Shown here piece after piece: positions 8,014 through 16,908 of a stretch of DNA of 64,000 nt; the first letter of the stretch is position 1, and each line of letters opens with the position of its first letter. The notes beneath the pieces are model-generated. The model did no database searches, was not told where the DNA came from, and was given only the letters and a program-made list of their open reading frames with translations. This DNA comes from Saccharopolyspora_C sp040643635 (lineage in GTDB: Bacteria; Actinomycetota; Actinomycetes; Mycobacteriales; Pseudonocardiaceae). Both the position numbers and the translations under genes were made by a program. The stretch lies in contig NZ_JBEYUS010000008.1 in the NCBI RefSeq assembly GCF_040643635.1, positions 1 through 64,000 on the forward strand. The letters run 5' to 3'.

Positions 8014-9048
8014 ATGCGAGCCACCGTGATCCGCGGCGCGGGCGACGTGCACGTGGAAGAGGTACCGGACGCGGCGCTGCGGGAGCCGACGGACGCGGTC
8101 GTGCGGGTGGTGCTGACCTGCGTGTGCGGCAGCGACCTGTGGCCGTACAAGGGCATGGAGCGCGACGAGGACGGGAAGCGGATCGGCCACGAGTTCCTCG
8201 GCGTGGTCGAGGAGGTCGGGTCCGAGGTGCGCTCGGTGCGGCCGGGCGACCTGGTCGTCTCGCCGTTCACCTTCTCCGACGGCACCTGCGAGTTCTGCCG
8301 GGAGTCGCTGCAGACGTCCTGCCCGTCGGGCGGGGTGTACGGCGCCCCCGGCGAGGACGGTGCGCAGGGCGAGGCGGTGCGGGTGCCGCACGCGGACGGG
8401 ACCTTGGTGCCGCTGCCGGTGCAGCAGGACGATCCGCTGCTGCCGTCACTGCTCACCCTGGCCGACGTGTTCCCGACGGGCCACCACGCCGCGGTGTCCG
8501 CCGGTGTGCGGCGGGGCGGTTCGGTGGCCGTGGTCGGTGACGGGGCCGTCGGCCTGTGCGGGGTGCTGGCGGCGGCCCGGCTCGGCGCCGACCAGCTGAT
8601 CATCATGGGCAGGCACCAGGACCGCACCGAGCTGGCCCGCGAGTTCGGCGCGACCGACGTGGTGCCGGAGCGCGGCGACGAGGCCGTGCAGCGGGTGCGG
8701 GACCTGACCGGCGGCGAAGGGGTGCGCTCGGTGCTGGAGTGCGTGGGCACGGCCGAGTCGATGGCGACCGCGACCCGCCTGGTCCGCGACGGCGGCGCGA
8801 TCGGCTACGTCGGCGTCCCGCAGGAGGGCGGCGGCCTGGACCTGCGGGAGCTGTTCATGCGCAACGTGCGGATCGGGGGTGGCGTGTGCCCGGCGCGCGC
8901 CTACGTCGAGGAGCTGCTGCCGGACGTGCTCTCCGGCGCGGTCCGGCCGGGCCGGGTGTTCGACCACGTCACCGACCTGGACGGGGTGCCGGACGCCTAC
9001 CGGGCGATGGCCGACCGGAAGGCGCTCAAAGCGCTGGTGCGGGTCTGA
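8014..9048 (+). CDS. Zinc-dependent alcohol dehydrogenase (MDR family)
   Basis: The 344-residue protein has the medium-chain dehydrogenase layout. The N-terminal GroES-like catalytic domain has zinc ligands in 'CVCGSDLWPY' and 'GHEFLGVV'. A Cys-containing loop ('GTCEFCRESLQTSCPSGG') takes the place of the structural zinc lobe. The Rossmann domain has 'VAVVGDGAVGLCGVLAA' as the nucleotide-binding turn. It would oxidise an alcohol or reduce an aldehyde with NAD(P); the substrate cannot be read from sequence. The ATG is preceded by GGGAG at 8003-8007. It is transcribed alone, between terminators on both sides. Confidence 0.85.
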   Translation: MRATVIRGAGDVHVEEVPDAALREPTDAVVRVVLTCVCGSDLWPYKGMERDEDGKRIGHEFLGVVEEVGSEVRSVRPGDLVVSPFTFSDGTCEFCRESLQTSCPSGGVYGAPGEDGAQGEAVRVPHADGTLVPLPVQQDDPLLPSLLTLADVFPTGHHAAVSAGVRRGGSVAVVGDGAVGLCGVLAAARLGADQLIIMGRHQDRTELAREFGATDVVPERGDEAVQRVRDLTGGEGVRSVLECVGTAESMATATRLVRDGGAIGYVGVPQEGGGLDLRELFMRNVRIGGGVCPARAYVEELLPDVLSGAVRPGRVFDHVTDLDGVPDAYRAMADRKALKALVRV

Positions 9049-9076
9049 CCGGGGGAACCGCCCGGTCGTGAAAACG

Positions 9077-9115
9077 GGCGCGGGCGCCCCCACCACCGAA
9101 GGGGACGCCCGCGCC
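9077..9115. terminator. Bidirectional terminator between convergent genes
   Basis: GGCGCGGGCG...CCCC pairs with GGGG...CGCCCGCGCC around a ten-base loop, with one mismatch. It serves both the alcohol dehydrogenase (plus) and fadE5 (minus). Confidence 0.65.
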
Positions 9116-9129
9116 GGTCCAGCGCCGGA

Positions 9130-10974
9130 TCAGAACACCGACTCGTCCAGCTCCATGATGGAGTTGTCCGCGTTCTCCACGATCTTGCGGCGGCCGGTCA
9201 GCTCCGGCAGCACGTTCTTCGCGAAGAAGCGGGCCACCGCGACCTTGCCCTGGTAGAAGGGCTGGTCCTTCGCCGAGGCGCCCGCGTCCAGCGCGGCGAG
9301 CGCGATCTCGGCCTGGCGCAGCAGCAGCCAGCCGATGAGCAGGTCGCCCATGCTCATCAGCACGGTGACGGCGTGCTGGCCGACCTTGTAGATGTTGTTC
9401 ACGTCCTCCTGCGCGGAGGTCAGGAAGCCGAAGACCGCGCCCAGGGTGCCCTGCGCGTCGTCCAGCGCCTTCGCGACCAGCGCGCGCTCCTCCTTGAGCC
9501 GGTCGTCCGCGCCCTCGGCCTCCAGCGACTTCTGCACCTCGGCGGCGAGGTGGCCCAGCGCTGCGCCGTTGTTGCGGACGATCTTGCGGAAGAAGAAGTC
9601 CTGCGCCTGGATCGCGGTGGTGCCCTCGTACAGGCTGTCGATCTTGGCGTCCCGGATGTACTGCTCGATCGGGTAGTCCTGCAGGTAGCCGGAGCCGCCG
9701 AGGGTCTGCAGCGACAGCGTCAGGTTCTCGTACGCCCGCTCCGAGCCGACGCCCTTCACGATCGGCAGCAGCAGGTCGTTGACCTGCTCGGCCAGCGTCA
9801 CGTCCTCGCCGGTGGACTTGCCCTGGGCGATCTGGTCCTGGTAGGTCGCCGTGTACAGGTACACCGCGCGCAGGCCCTCCGCGTACGCCTTCTGCAGCAG
9901 CAGGATGCGGCGCACGTCGGGGTGGTTGGTGATGGTGACGCGCGGGGCGGTCTTGTCGGTGGCCCTGGTCAGGTCGGCGCCCTGCACGCGCTCCTTGGCG
10001 TACTCCAGCGCGTTGAGGTAACCGGTGGACAGGGTGGCGATGGCCTTGGTGCCGACCATCATCCGGGCGTACTCGATGACCTGGAACATCTGCGCGATGC
10101 CGTCGTGCACCTCGCCGAGCAGCCAGCCCTGCGCGGGCGTGCCGTGCTGGCCGAAGGTCAGCTCGCAGGTGGCGGAGGCGTTCAGGCCCATCTTGTGCTC
10201 GACGTTGGTGACGAAGGCGCCGTTGCGCTCGCCCGGCTCACCGGTGGTGGCGTCGAAGTGGAACTTGGGCACCAGGAACAGGCTGAGGCCCTTGGTGCCG
10301 GGCTTGCTCTCCACGCCGTCGCCCTCGGGGCGGGCCAGCACCATGTGCATGATGTTCTCGGTCATGTCCTGGTCGGCGGAGGTGATGAACCGCTTCACGC
10401 CGTCGAGGTGCCAGCTGCCGTCGGCCTGCTTGACGGCCTTGGTGCGGCCGGAGCCGACGTCGGAACCCGCGTCCGGCTCGGTCAGCACCATGGTGGCGCC
10501 CCAGCCGCGCTCGATCATCAGCTCGGCCCAGGCGCGCTGCTCCTCGGTGCCGTTCTTGTGCACGATCCCGGCGAACTGCGGGCCCGCCATGTACATGTAC
10601 ACGGCCGGGTTGGCGCCGAGGATCAGCTCGGAGGTCGCCCACTGCACGGTCGGCGGGATGCCGTAGCCGCCGATCTCGTCGGCCAGGCCCAGCCGCCACC
10701 ACTCGCCGTCCTGGATCTGCTGGTAGGACTTCTTGAACGACTCCGGCAGCGTGACCGAGTGGGTCTTCGGGTCGAACTTCGCCGGAGTGCGGTCGCCCTC
10801 CGCGAAGGACTCGGCGAGCGGTCCGGTGGCGAGCGCGTTGAGCTCGCTGAGCACACCGCGCACGGTGTCCTCGTCGGACTGCTCGAACGCCCCGGTGCCG
10901 AGCCGGTCCTGCACCTTGAAGAGCTCGAACAGGTTGAATTCGAGGTCGCGGACGTTGCTCTTGTAGTGGCCCAT
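9130..10974 (-). CDS. fadE5: Acyl-CoA dehydrogenase, FadE5 type
   Basis: The 614-residue protein closely follows the layout I know from mycobacterial FadE5: start 'MGHYKSNVRDLEFNLFEL' and end '(D/N)NSIMELDE(S/A)VF'. It is a flavoprotein that makes the first double bond in beta-oxidation of acyl-CoAs. Family motifs are visible: 'VLTEPDAGSDVGSGRTKA' (FAD and substrate site), 'SLQTLGGSGYLQDYPIEQYIRDAKIDSLYEGTTAIQAQDF' and the helical C-terminal extension. The start at 10974 has GAGGGAG upstream. Two copies of a TTAC-N6-GTAA palindrome lie 60-97 bp upstream and recur before the other large acyl-CoA dehydrogenase at 59.6 kb, so repression by a fatty-acid-responsive regulator is likely. Confidence 0.88.
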   Translation of the reverse strand: MGHYKSNVRDLEFNLFELFKVQDRLGTGAFEQSDEDTVRGVLSELNALATGPLAESFAEGDRTPAKFDPKTHSVTLPESFKKSYQQIQDGEWWRLGLADEIGGYGIPPTVQWATSELILGANPAVYMYMAGPQFAGIVHKNGTEEQRAWAELMIERGWGATMVLTEPDAGSDVGSGRTKAVKQADGSWHLDGVKRFITSADQDMTENIMHMVLARPEGDGVESKPGTKGLSLFLVPKFHFDATTGEPGERNGAFVTNVEHKMGLNASATCELTFGQHGTPAQGWLLGEVHDGIAQMFQVIEYARMMVGTKAIATLSTGYLNALEYAKERVQGADLTRATDKTAPRVTITNHPDVRRILLLQKAYAEGLRAVYLYTATYQDQIAQGKSTGEDVTLAEQVNDLLLPIVKGVGSERAYENLTLSLQTLGGSGYLQDYPIEQYIRDAKIDSLYEGTTAIQAQDFFFRKIVRNNGAALGHLAAEVQKSLEAEGADDRLKEERALVAKALDDAQGTLGAVFGFLTSAQEDVNNIYKVGQHAVTVLMSMGDLLIGWLLLRQAEIALAALDAGASAKDQPFYQGKVAVARFFAKNVLPELTGRRKIVENADNSIMELDESVF

Positions 10975-11033
10975 TTCGCAGGCTCCCTCTCCGCACTGAT
11001 GATCCGAGCCGGCCCCGCTCTCCGGACATGGCC

Positions 11034-11047
11034 TTACTCGTCGGTAA
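11034..11047. promoter_or_regulatory. TTAC-N6-GTAA operator copy 1 (fadE5)
   Basis: TTACTCGTCGGTAA is a 14-bp interrupted palindrome upstream of fadE5. A near-identical site (TTACTCGTCAGTAA) precedes the acyl-CoA dehydrogenase gene at 61571. It is typical of a TetR-type repressor site; the repressor is not identified. Confidence 0.6.
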
Positions 11048-11057
11048 CTCCAGAGTA

Positions 11058-11071
11058 TTACCCCGCAGTAA
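11058..11071. promoter_or_regulatory. TTAC-N6-GTAA operator copy 2 (fadE5)
   Basis: TTACCCCGCAGTAA has the same half-sites and spacing as copy 1 and lies 24 bp away from it, so two dimers could bind side by side. Confidence 0.5.
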
Positions 11072-11304
11072 CTTCTGTCGAGCGGGTGGGCCGGAAACCA
11101 CCGGGAAGGCCCTGTGACATGCGTCGAACCGGGCATCTCGCCCGACGCGCGGCCGATCGCGCAACCCGGACGGCTTCACGCGATCGCGTGGGACCCGCGA
11201 GCCCGACCTGCCCGGATCTCCACCTCGACATCCAATGGAGGGACCCACGCACCGGGCGCACCCACGCGCGCCGCGCCCGGCGAGCCCGATTCGCGGAGGT
11301 CGGC

Positions 11305-11841
11305 ATGGATCGAAGAACAGCCCCCTACGGCGTGGCGGCGGCCGCGCTCGTCGCGCTCCTCGCAGGCTGCTCCGGCGGCGGCGACCACCAGGGCCAGGGC
11401 GGCCAGGAGGGCGAGGTGCCACCGGCACCGCCCGCCCAGCAGCAGCAACAGCAGCCGGAGCAGCAGCCGCCGGCCGCACCGGACCCCGCGGCCGCGAAGG
11501 CCGCGCTGCAGCAGCAGATCGACGAGGCCCTGAAGCAGAGCCCGATCACCTTCGACGCCGACAGCGCGAAGCTCACCCAGCAGGGCGAGCAGACCGCGAC
11601 GAAGGCCGCCGAACTGGCGAAGTCGGCACCGCAGGAGCTGAAGTTCACCGTCACCGGCTACGTCGCCGACACCGGCAACCCGTCGCCGACCGACCAAGAG
11701 CTGTCCCAGCAGCGCGCGCAGGCCGTAGCCGACAAGTTCACCGAGGCGGGCGTGCCCCAGGAACGCCTGGAGGTCGTCGGCAAGGGCACCGCGGAAGGCG
11801 GCACCGAGCAGGACCGGCACGCGACGATCAGCGTCCAGTAG
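11305..11841 (+). CDS. OmpA-family lipoprotein
   Basis: The 178-residue precursor has a signal peptide ending in a lipobox (LLAGC, Cys near residue 21). A Gln/Pro-rich linker (about 25-65) and an OmpA-like peptidoglycan-binding domain follow ('ITFDADSAKLTQQGEQTATKAAELAKS', 'VTGYVADTGNPSPTDQELSQQRAQAVADKFTEAGVPQERLEVVGKG'). It should be a membrane-anchored lipoprotein tethering the membrane to the wall. The usual R in the OmpA 'NxxLSxxRA' motif is replaced: here it reads DQELSQQRA. The start is set by GGAGG at 11295-11299, five bases before the ATG. Confidence 0.85.
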   Translation: MDRRTAPYGVAAAALVALLAGCSGGGDHQGQGGQEGEVPPAPPAQQQQQQPEQQPPAAPDPAAAKAALQQQIDEALKQSPITFDADSAKLTQQGEQTATKAAELAKSAPQELKFTVTGYVADTGNPSPTDQELSQQRAQAVADKFTEAGVPQERLEVVGKGTAEGGTEQDRHATISVQ

Positions 11842-11859
11842 CGGCGACGATCGACCAGG

Positions 11860-11892
11860 AACGGGAGGGACGCCCGTCGGCTCCCTCCCGTT
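11860..11892. terminator. Bidirectional terminator
   Basis: AACGGGAGGGA and its exact complement form an 11-bp stem with an 11-base loop. The hairpin sits between the convergent OmpA-like and YnfA-like genes. Confidence 0.7.
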
Positions 11893-11910
11893 CGCGCGTC
11901 CGCACCCGGC

Positions 11911-12243
11911 TCAGCCGCGCGGGGCGTACATGATCACGGCGACGCCGACCAGGCACAGCGCCGCACCCGCCAGGTCCCAGCGATCCGGCCGGAACCCGTC
12001 CAGCAGCACGCCCCACGCCAGCGAACCCGCCACGAACACCCCGCCGTAGGCGGCGAGGATGCGGCCGAAGTTCGCGTCCGGCTGCAAGGTGGCGACGAAC
12101 CCGTAGGCGCCCAGCGCGAGCACGCCGGCGCCCATCCACAGCAGGCCCTTGTGCTCGCGCACCCCCTGCCAGACCAGCCAGGCACCACCGATCTCGGCGA
12201 CGGCGGCGAGCGCGAACAGCACGATCGAACGGAGCACGGTCAC
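11911..12243 (-). CDS. YnfA/UPF0060 family small membrane protein
   Basis: The 110-residue protein has four membrane segments and matches YnfA (UPF0060), relatives of small multidrug-resistance transporters. Motifs include 'FALAAVAEIGGAWLVWQGVREHKG', 'GAYGFVATLQPDANFGRILAAYGGVFVAGSLAWG' and a C-terminal 'DxWDLAGAALCLVGVAVIMYAPR'. The family's transport role is not well established. The start is a GTG at 12243. It ends beside a shared terminator and lies alone on its strand, separated from the SDR gene by about 50 bp. Confidence 0.85.
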   Translation of the reverse strand: MTVLRSIVLFALAAVAEIGGAWLVWQGVREHKGLLWMGAGVLALGAYGFVATLQPDANFGRILAAYGGVFVAGSLAWGVLLDGFRPDRWDLAGAALCLVGVAVIMYAPRG

Positions 12244-12295
12244 CCGGGCACGCTAGCCCGGACCGGCAGCGCCGCTCCGCGCGACCGCGGCCGGG

Positions 12296-12979
12296 TCAGG
12301 AGGGGCGGACGACCAGTTCGGTGAGGTGGGCGTCGGCGGTGGCGCGCACCGCGGTGCAGACCGGGCCCGCGACCGACTCCGGCGTCAGGAAGCGCTCCGG
12401 CCGGTACTCGCCGCCCTCGGCGGCGACGATGCCGCGCTGCATGTCCGTGTCCACGCGGCCGGGGAACACCGAGGTCACCCGGACGCCGTTCGCGGCCTCC
12501 TCGGCGCGCAGCACGTCGGCGAAGGCGCGCAGCGCGAACTTGCTCGCCGCGTAGGAACCCCAGTTCGGCTTGGCGTTCAGCCCCGAACCCGAGTTGATCA
12601 GCACCACGTGCCCGGCGGACGCGCGCAGCGCGGGCAGCAGCAGGCGGGTGAGCTCGGTGACCGCGAACAGGTTCAGCTCGAACGTCCGCCGCCACGAGTC
12701 CACCGACACGTCCGACACCGCGCCGAGCTCCACCAGACCCGCGCTGTGCACCAGCACGTCCAGCCGCGCCACGTCCTGCACCGCCGCCGCCACCGCGTCC
12801 GGATCGGTCAGCTCCACCGGCCACGGACGGGCCCCGTCGATCTCCGCCGCCAACTCCTGCAGCGCCGCGCCGTCCCGGCCGCCGAGCAGCACGTCGTGGG
12901 TCTCGGACAGGGCACGGGCGGTGGCCGCCCCGATGCCGCGGGAAGCACCCGTGACCAGGGCGATCGGACGTTCAGACAT
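12296..12979 (-). CDS. Short-chain dehydrogenase/reductase
   Basis: The 227-residue classical SDR has the nucleotide-binding 'TGASRGIG' near the N-terminus. 'HSAG' replaces the usual NNAG, the catalytic Ser is in 'INSGSG', and the active-site 'YAASKFALRAFADVLRAE' gives the YxxxK pair. It should be an NAD(P)-dependent oxidoreductase; the substrate is unknown. The ATG at 12979 follows a TACGAT -10 box by seven bases, so the mRNA is probably leaderless. A perfect inverted repeat, TTCAGAC-N3-GTCTGAA, straddles the start codon and -10 box and is a likely operator. Confidence 0.85.
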   Translation of the reverse strand: MSERPIALVTGASRGIGAATARALSETHDVLLGGRDGAALQELAAEIDGARPWPVELTDPDAVAAAVQDVARLDVLVHSAGLVELGAVSDVSVDSWRRTFELNLFAVTELTRLLLPALRASAGHVVLINSGSGLNAKPNWGSYAASKFALRAFADVLRAEEAANGVRVTSVFPGRVDTDMQRGIVAAEGGEYRPERFLTPESVAGPVCTAVRATADAHLTELVVRPS

Positions 12980-12992
12980 GGTCTGAATCGTA
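12971..12992 (-). promoter_or_regulatory. Leaderless promoter with operator-like inverted repeat
   Basis: The -10 box TACGAT (12992..12987) ends seven bases before the ATG. TTCAGAC-N3-GTCTGAA (12971-12987) overlaps both the last base of the -10 box and the start codon, so a bound repressor would block initiation. Confidence 0.5.
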
Positions 12993-13061
12993 TCCGTCGC
13001 ACGCGCGCGCACGATGGCCCGGGCGCCCGGTGGGCGGGCATGCCGGGGGAGAGCGCAACGA

Positions 13062-13085
13062 GGGCCTCCCGTGTTCGGAAGGCCC
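13062..13085 (-). terminator. Terminator of the PhoX gene
   Basis: GGGCCT pairs with AGGCCC, and the stem can extend through a G-T pair to nine positions. The hairpin lies about 20 bases past the PhoX stop. Confidence 0.55.
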
Positions 13086-13103
13086 CCGCGCTCGCGGATG
13101 CGA

Positions 13104-15164
13104 TCAGCGCACGCCGATCGCACCACCGTCCTCGCGCCACACCACCGCCACCGACGGCCGCGGCTGCGAGGTGCCGCCGTCCGGCCAGTGCGACGTGGGG
13201 TGCTGGGCGTCCTCGGCGTCCTCACCGGGGTGCTGCACGTTGACCGTGACCAGGTCGTCGAGGACCACCGGCCCGCAGGTCTCCGCGCCCACCGGCACGG
13301 TCAGGAACTGCTTCACCTTGCCGCGCTCCGGCCCGTCCACCGGCACCGCGAACAGCCCGTCGTTCGAGCCGAGCTCGTTGCCGTCGGTGGTGATCCACAG
13401 GTTCCCGAACCGGTCGAAGGTGACGTTGTCCGGGCAGGAGATCGGGCTGACCTGCGCCTTGTCGAAGCCGCCGAAGTAGGTGCCCGGATCGTTCGGGTCG
13501 CCGCACACCAGCAGCAGGTTCCAGCGGAACCGGGTGCCCGCGGTGTCGTCGGCGAACTCCAGGATGTGCCCGTGCTTGTTGCCGACCCGCGGGTTGGCCT
13601 CGTCGACCGGGGCGTTGTCCGCGGAGCCGCGGTTGCTGTTGTTCGTCAGCGCGCAGTACACGCGGCCGTTCACCGGGTTCGGCTCGATGTCCTCCGGCCG
13701 GTCCATCTTCGTCGCGCCGAGCGCGTCGGCGGCGAGCCGGGTGAACACGTAGACCTCTTCCGCGGTGAAGCCGGGCACGAAGGACTCGTTCCCGCTGACC
13801 AGCTTCAACCACTCACCGGTGCCGTCGAAGCGGCCGTCGGCGGGCAGCGCGCCCGAACCGTCGATCTCCTCGGCCGGGCTGTTGCCGCGGAACCGCGCCA
13901 CGTAGAGCGTGCCGTCGTCGAGCAGCGCCGAGTTGTGCCGCCGCGCGTGCGCGCTGCGGCCCGGCTTGTACCGGCCGTTCGAGACGAACTTGTAGATGTA
14001 CTCGAAGCGCTCGTCGTCCCCGGAGTAGGCGACCACCCGGCCGTCCTCGGCGATCTGGATGGTGGCGCCCTCGTGCTTGAACCGGCCCAGCGCGGTGTGC
14101 TTGACCGGGGTGGACGTCGGGTCGTTCGGGTCGATCTCCACGACCCAGCCGAAGCGGTGCGGCTCGTTCGGCTCCTGCGACACGTCCCAGCGGCGGTCGA
14201 AGCGCTCCCACTTGCGGTCGGTCTCGCCGGTGCCGATGACGTAGCGCCGGTAGCGCTCCGCCGCGACCGGCTCGGTGATCAGCTCGGAGTGGCCGAAGTA
14301 CTGGTGGAAGTTCTCCTCGCCGGACAGGATCGTGCCCCACGGGGTGACGCCGCCCGCGCAGTTGTTCTGGGTGCCGAGCACCCGGGTGCCGGTCGGGTCG
14401 GCGGAGGTCTTGAGGAAGTCGCTGCCCGCGGCCGGACCGCGCACCTCGAACTCGGTGTTCAGCGTGATGCGGCGGTTGTACCGGCCGCGCCGGGCGACCA
14501 GGCCCGCGCCGCGCTCCTTCGCGACCTCCACGACGGACAGGCCGTGCGCGGCCCAGGCGATGCGGGCCTGCTCCTCGGTGGGGTTCTCCTCGTCGTAGTC
14601 CGGGAACATGTGCGACTCGGTGGTGTACTCGTGGTTGACCACGAGCAGCCCGCGCCTGCCGCTGCCGTCCAGCGGGACGAACCCGGCGAAGTCGTTGTTG
14701 TAGCCGAACTGCTGCTCCTGCGCCGCCGCCGACTGGTGGTGGAAGTCGAACTCGGGGGCGCCGTCGACGAGCGGATCGCCCCAGCGGATCACGATGCCCT
14801 GCGCGTAGCCCTCGGGGACCGTGATGCGGTCCTCCTGGTTCGGCGCGACCGGCGCGAAGTCGGTCCCCGGCACCGGCCGGCCGGTGGGGTGCGCGGCCTG
14901 CGCGGGAGCCGCCGCGGCCGTGCCGGACAGCGCGGAAGCGCCACCGATGGCCAGCGCCAGCACGCCGCCCGCCTTGAGCGCGCCGCGGCGGTCGAGGACG
15001 CTCGCCACGACGTCGCCGAAGTAGCCGTTGCCCGAGGTGTTCGGCGCGTCGTGCGCGCAGGCGTTGCCGCAGCGGTACTTGCAGGTGGCCGACGCCCGGC
15101 GCGCGGAGTGGTTCGACAGCAGTGGCAGCGGGACGACCCGCCCGCCGTCCGGTCGGGTGGACAC
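13104..15164 (-). CDS. PhoX-family (DUF839) secreted phosphatase
   Basis: The 686-residue protein carries a twin-arginine-type export signal near residues 58-90 ('DRRGALKAGGVLALAIGGASAL' ending in AAAA). The mature part matches PhoX, the calcium/iron-dependent alkaline phosphatase propeller family, with 'NHEYTTESHMFPDY', 'CAGGVTPWGTILSGEENFHQYFG' (metal-site Cys and Glu), 'GRFKHEG' and 'DRPEDIEPNPVNGRVY'. It likely releases phosphate from organophosphates outside the cell. A Cys-rich stretch (CKYRCGNACAH) before the Tat motif is also typical. The GTG at 15164 follows GGAGG at 15171-15175. No Pho box was recognised upstream. Confidence 0.85.
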   Translation of the reverse strand: MSTRPDGGRVVPLPLLSNHSARRASATCKYRCGNACAHDAPNTSGNGYFGDVVASVLDRRGALKAGGVLALAIGGASALSGTAAAAPAQAAHPTGRPVPGTDFAPVAPNQEDRITVPEGYAQGIVIRWGDPLVDGAPEFDFHHQSAAAQEQQFGYNNDFAGFVPLDGSGRRGLLVVNHEYTTESHMFPDYDEENPTEEQARIAWAAHGLSVVEVAKERGAGLVARRGRYNRRITLNTEFEVRGPAAGSDFLKTSADPTGTRVLGTQNNCAGGVTPWGTILSGEENFHQYFGHSELITEPVAAERYRRYVIGTGETDRKWERFDRRWDVSQEPNEPHRFGWVVEIDPNDPTSTPVKHTALGRFKHEGATIQIAEDGRVVAYSGDDERFEYIYKFVSNGRYKPGRSAHARRHNSALLDDGTLYVARFRGNSPAEEIDGSGALPADGRFDGTGEWLKLVSGNESFVPGFTAEEVYVFTRLAADALGATKMDRPEDIEPNPVNGRVYCALTNNSNRGSADNAPVDEANPRVGNKHGHILEFADDTAGTRFRWNLLLVCGDPNDPGTYFGGFDKAQVSPISCPDNVTFDRFGNLWITTDGNELGSNDGLFAVPVDGPERGKVKQFLTVPVGAETCGPVVLDDLVTVNVQHPGEDAEDAQHPTSHWPDGGTSQPRPSVAVVWREDGGAIGVR

Positions 15165-15361
15165 ACGGACCTCCAGGTGTCAGTCAGGAACACCTGGACG
15201 CTATGCCGATCAGGCGAGGTCCCCTGGACGTGCAGGTGAACAGCACCCGAACTCATGACGCTCGGTCGTCGGACACCCGTTGGAGCCCTTCCACCGCACC
15301 GCTGGACCGCGGCACCCCATCACCCTCCGCAAGGGGAATCCGGCGGCACGGCCCGCGACGC

Positions 15362-15406
15362 GAGCGGACCGCTCGCCCACCCGAGGTGGTGCGAGCGGTC
15401 CGCTGC
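15362..15406 (-). terminator. Long GC hairpin after the MFS gene
   Basis: GCGGACCGCTCGC (15364-15376) and its complement (15391-15403) flank an inner CCACC/GGTGG pairing, giving about 18 bp of stem with a single bulge. It lies just past the MFS transporter stop at 15418. Confidence 0.7.
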
Positions 15407-15417
15407 TCAGCCGGTGG

Positions 15418-16644
15418 TCAGAACTCCTCGCCGACGACGGCCGCCTCGGCCGGGACGCGGTGCGGATCGGTCCGCTTGCGCAGGTCCACCAGCAGCAGGC
15501 CCGCCGAGACCACGCACAGCACCGCGGCCACCGCGAACGGCGCGTGCGGCGAACCGAACCAGTCCGCCACGTGCCCGACCAGCGTCGCCGCGACCGCGCC
15601 GCCGAACCAGCGGCAGAAGTTGTAACCGGCGCTGGCCACCGAGCGCGGCGCGTCGCTGACGCTCATCGCGGTCCCGGTGAACAGCGTGTTCAGCAGCCCG
15701 GAGGCGATACCGCTGAGGATCACCGCCACCACCACGACCGGCTTCGACCCGACCGCCATCACCAGCAGCAGCACCGCGTACAGCAGCACCGCGAGCACCG
15801 TGCCGCCCGCGTCGCCGAACCGGGCGGCGAGCTTCGGCGCGAGCGTCACGCCCGCCACCGCCACGCACAGGCCCCAGCCGAAGAACACCAGGCCGACCGC
15901 GATCGCCCCGAACTCCAGCACGAACGGCGCCCACGCGAGCACCACGAAGAACGCGGCCGTGTAGAACGCGGACCCCAGCGCGGTGCGCAGCAGGCCGCCG
16001 TGCCCGAGGGCGCGCAGCGGGTCGAGCAGCCGCACCTTCGGCCGCGTCGCCGGGTCCTTGTCGTCGGCGGGCAGGAAGCCCGCCGAGAGCACCAGCGCGA
16101 TCGCCATCAGCACCGCGGTGCCCGCGAACGGCCCGCGCCAGGAGATGTCGCCCAGCAGGGCGCCGAGCAGCGGCCCGGTGGACAGGCCGATGCCGAGCGC
16201 CGCCTCGTAGAGCAGGATCGCGGCCTGCTGGCCGCCGCTGGCCGCGCCGACGATCACCGACAGCGCGGTGGCGATGAAGAACGCGTTGCCCAGGCCCCAC
16301 ACCGCGCGCAGCGCCACCAGCTGCCCGATGGAACCGGCGACCGCGCAGGCCAGCGTGGCCAGCACGATCAGCACCAGTCCGGTGACGACGGTGCGCTTCG
16401 GCCCGAAGCGGGCGCTGAACGCGCCGGTCACGAGCATCGCCACCACCTGCACGCCCAGGTAGGACGAGAACAGCAGGGTGACCTGCTCGGGTCCGGCGTT
16501 CAGGGCTTGGGCGATGGACAGCAGGATCGGGTCGACCAGGCCGATGCCCATGAAAGCGATGACCGCGGCGAACGCGGTGATCCACACCGCTTTCGGCTGG
16601 CCCTTGAAGACGTCCAGCAACCGGACGTCGTGCGTGCCGCTCAT
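15418..16644 (-). CDS. MFS transporter
   Basis: The 408-residue protein has 12 membrane segments with major facilitator superfamily features: a 'GAFSARFGPKRTVVTG' loop between helices 2 and 3 and the drug/H+ antiporter-like 'GIGLSTGPLLGALLGD' in helix 5. It is probably a proton-driven exporter of a small molecule or drug; the substrate cannot be told. The start is the ATG at 16644 with a purine-rich GAGTGG upstream. It is a single gene ending in a strong terminator and divergent from the HAD gene across 264 bp. Confidence 0.85.
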   Translation of the reverse strand: MSGTHDVRLLDVFKGQPKAVWITAFAAVIAFMGIGLVDPILLSIAQALNAGPEQVTLLFSSYLGVQVVAMLVTGAFSARFGPKRTVVTGLVLIVLATLACAVAGSIGQLVALRAVWGLGNAFFIATALSVIVGAASGGQQAAILLYEAALGIGLSTGPLLGALLGDISWRGPFAGTAVLMAIALVLSAGFLPADDKDPATRPKVRLLDPLRALGHGGLLRTALGSAFYTAAFFVVLAWAPFVLEFGAIAVGLVFFGWGLCVAVAGVTLAPKLAARFGDAGGTVLAVLLYAVLLLVMAVGSKPVVVVAVILSGIASGLLNTLFTGTAMSVSDAPRSVASAGYNFCRWFGGAVAATLVGHVADWFGSPHAPFAVAAVLCVVSAGLLLVDLRKRTDPHRVPAEAAVVGEEF

Positions 16645-16895
16645 CGGCCGCCACTCCTCAGCATCTCGGGGTGAGCCGTTCCGCCTCGCGCGTGCCGCCC
16701 ACCGGGTAGTTCGTTCGCAATGCTAACTTTCTGGTGGTTCTCCGGCCAGCCGTCATGAGCAGGCACACAGCCCGGACGGCTCCATCCGCAGCAGTGCGAC
16801 GCCGCGACCGGAGCAACCCGCCCGGCGCGCCACCGCCGCACCACTCCTGCACCACCGCCGCACCACCGAGCGGGACGCGCCCGCGCCCCGGCTCC

Positions 16896-16901
16896 TACGA
16901 T
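16896..16901 (+). promoter_or_regulatory. Leaderless -10 box for HAD gene
   Basis: TACGAT ends seven bases before the GTG at 16909, and no Shine-Dalgarno sequence is present. Confidence 0.55.
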
Positions 16902-16908
16902 CGGCGAC

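Larger units (their letters stand above)
10975..11304. other. 330-bp divergent intergenic region with operators
   Basis: This region separates fadE5 (minus) and the OmpA-like lipoprotein (plus). It contains two TTAC-N6-GTAA palindromes at 11034-11047 and 11058-11071, described separately. The remainder shows no gene or clear structure. Confidence 0.6.
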
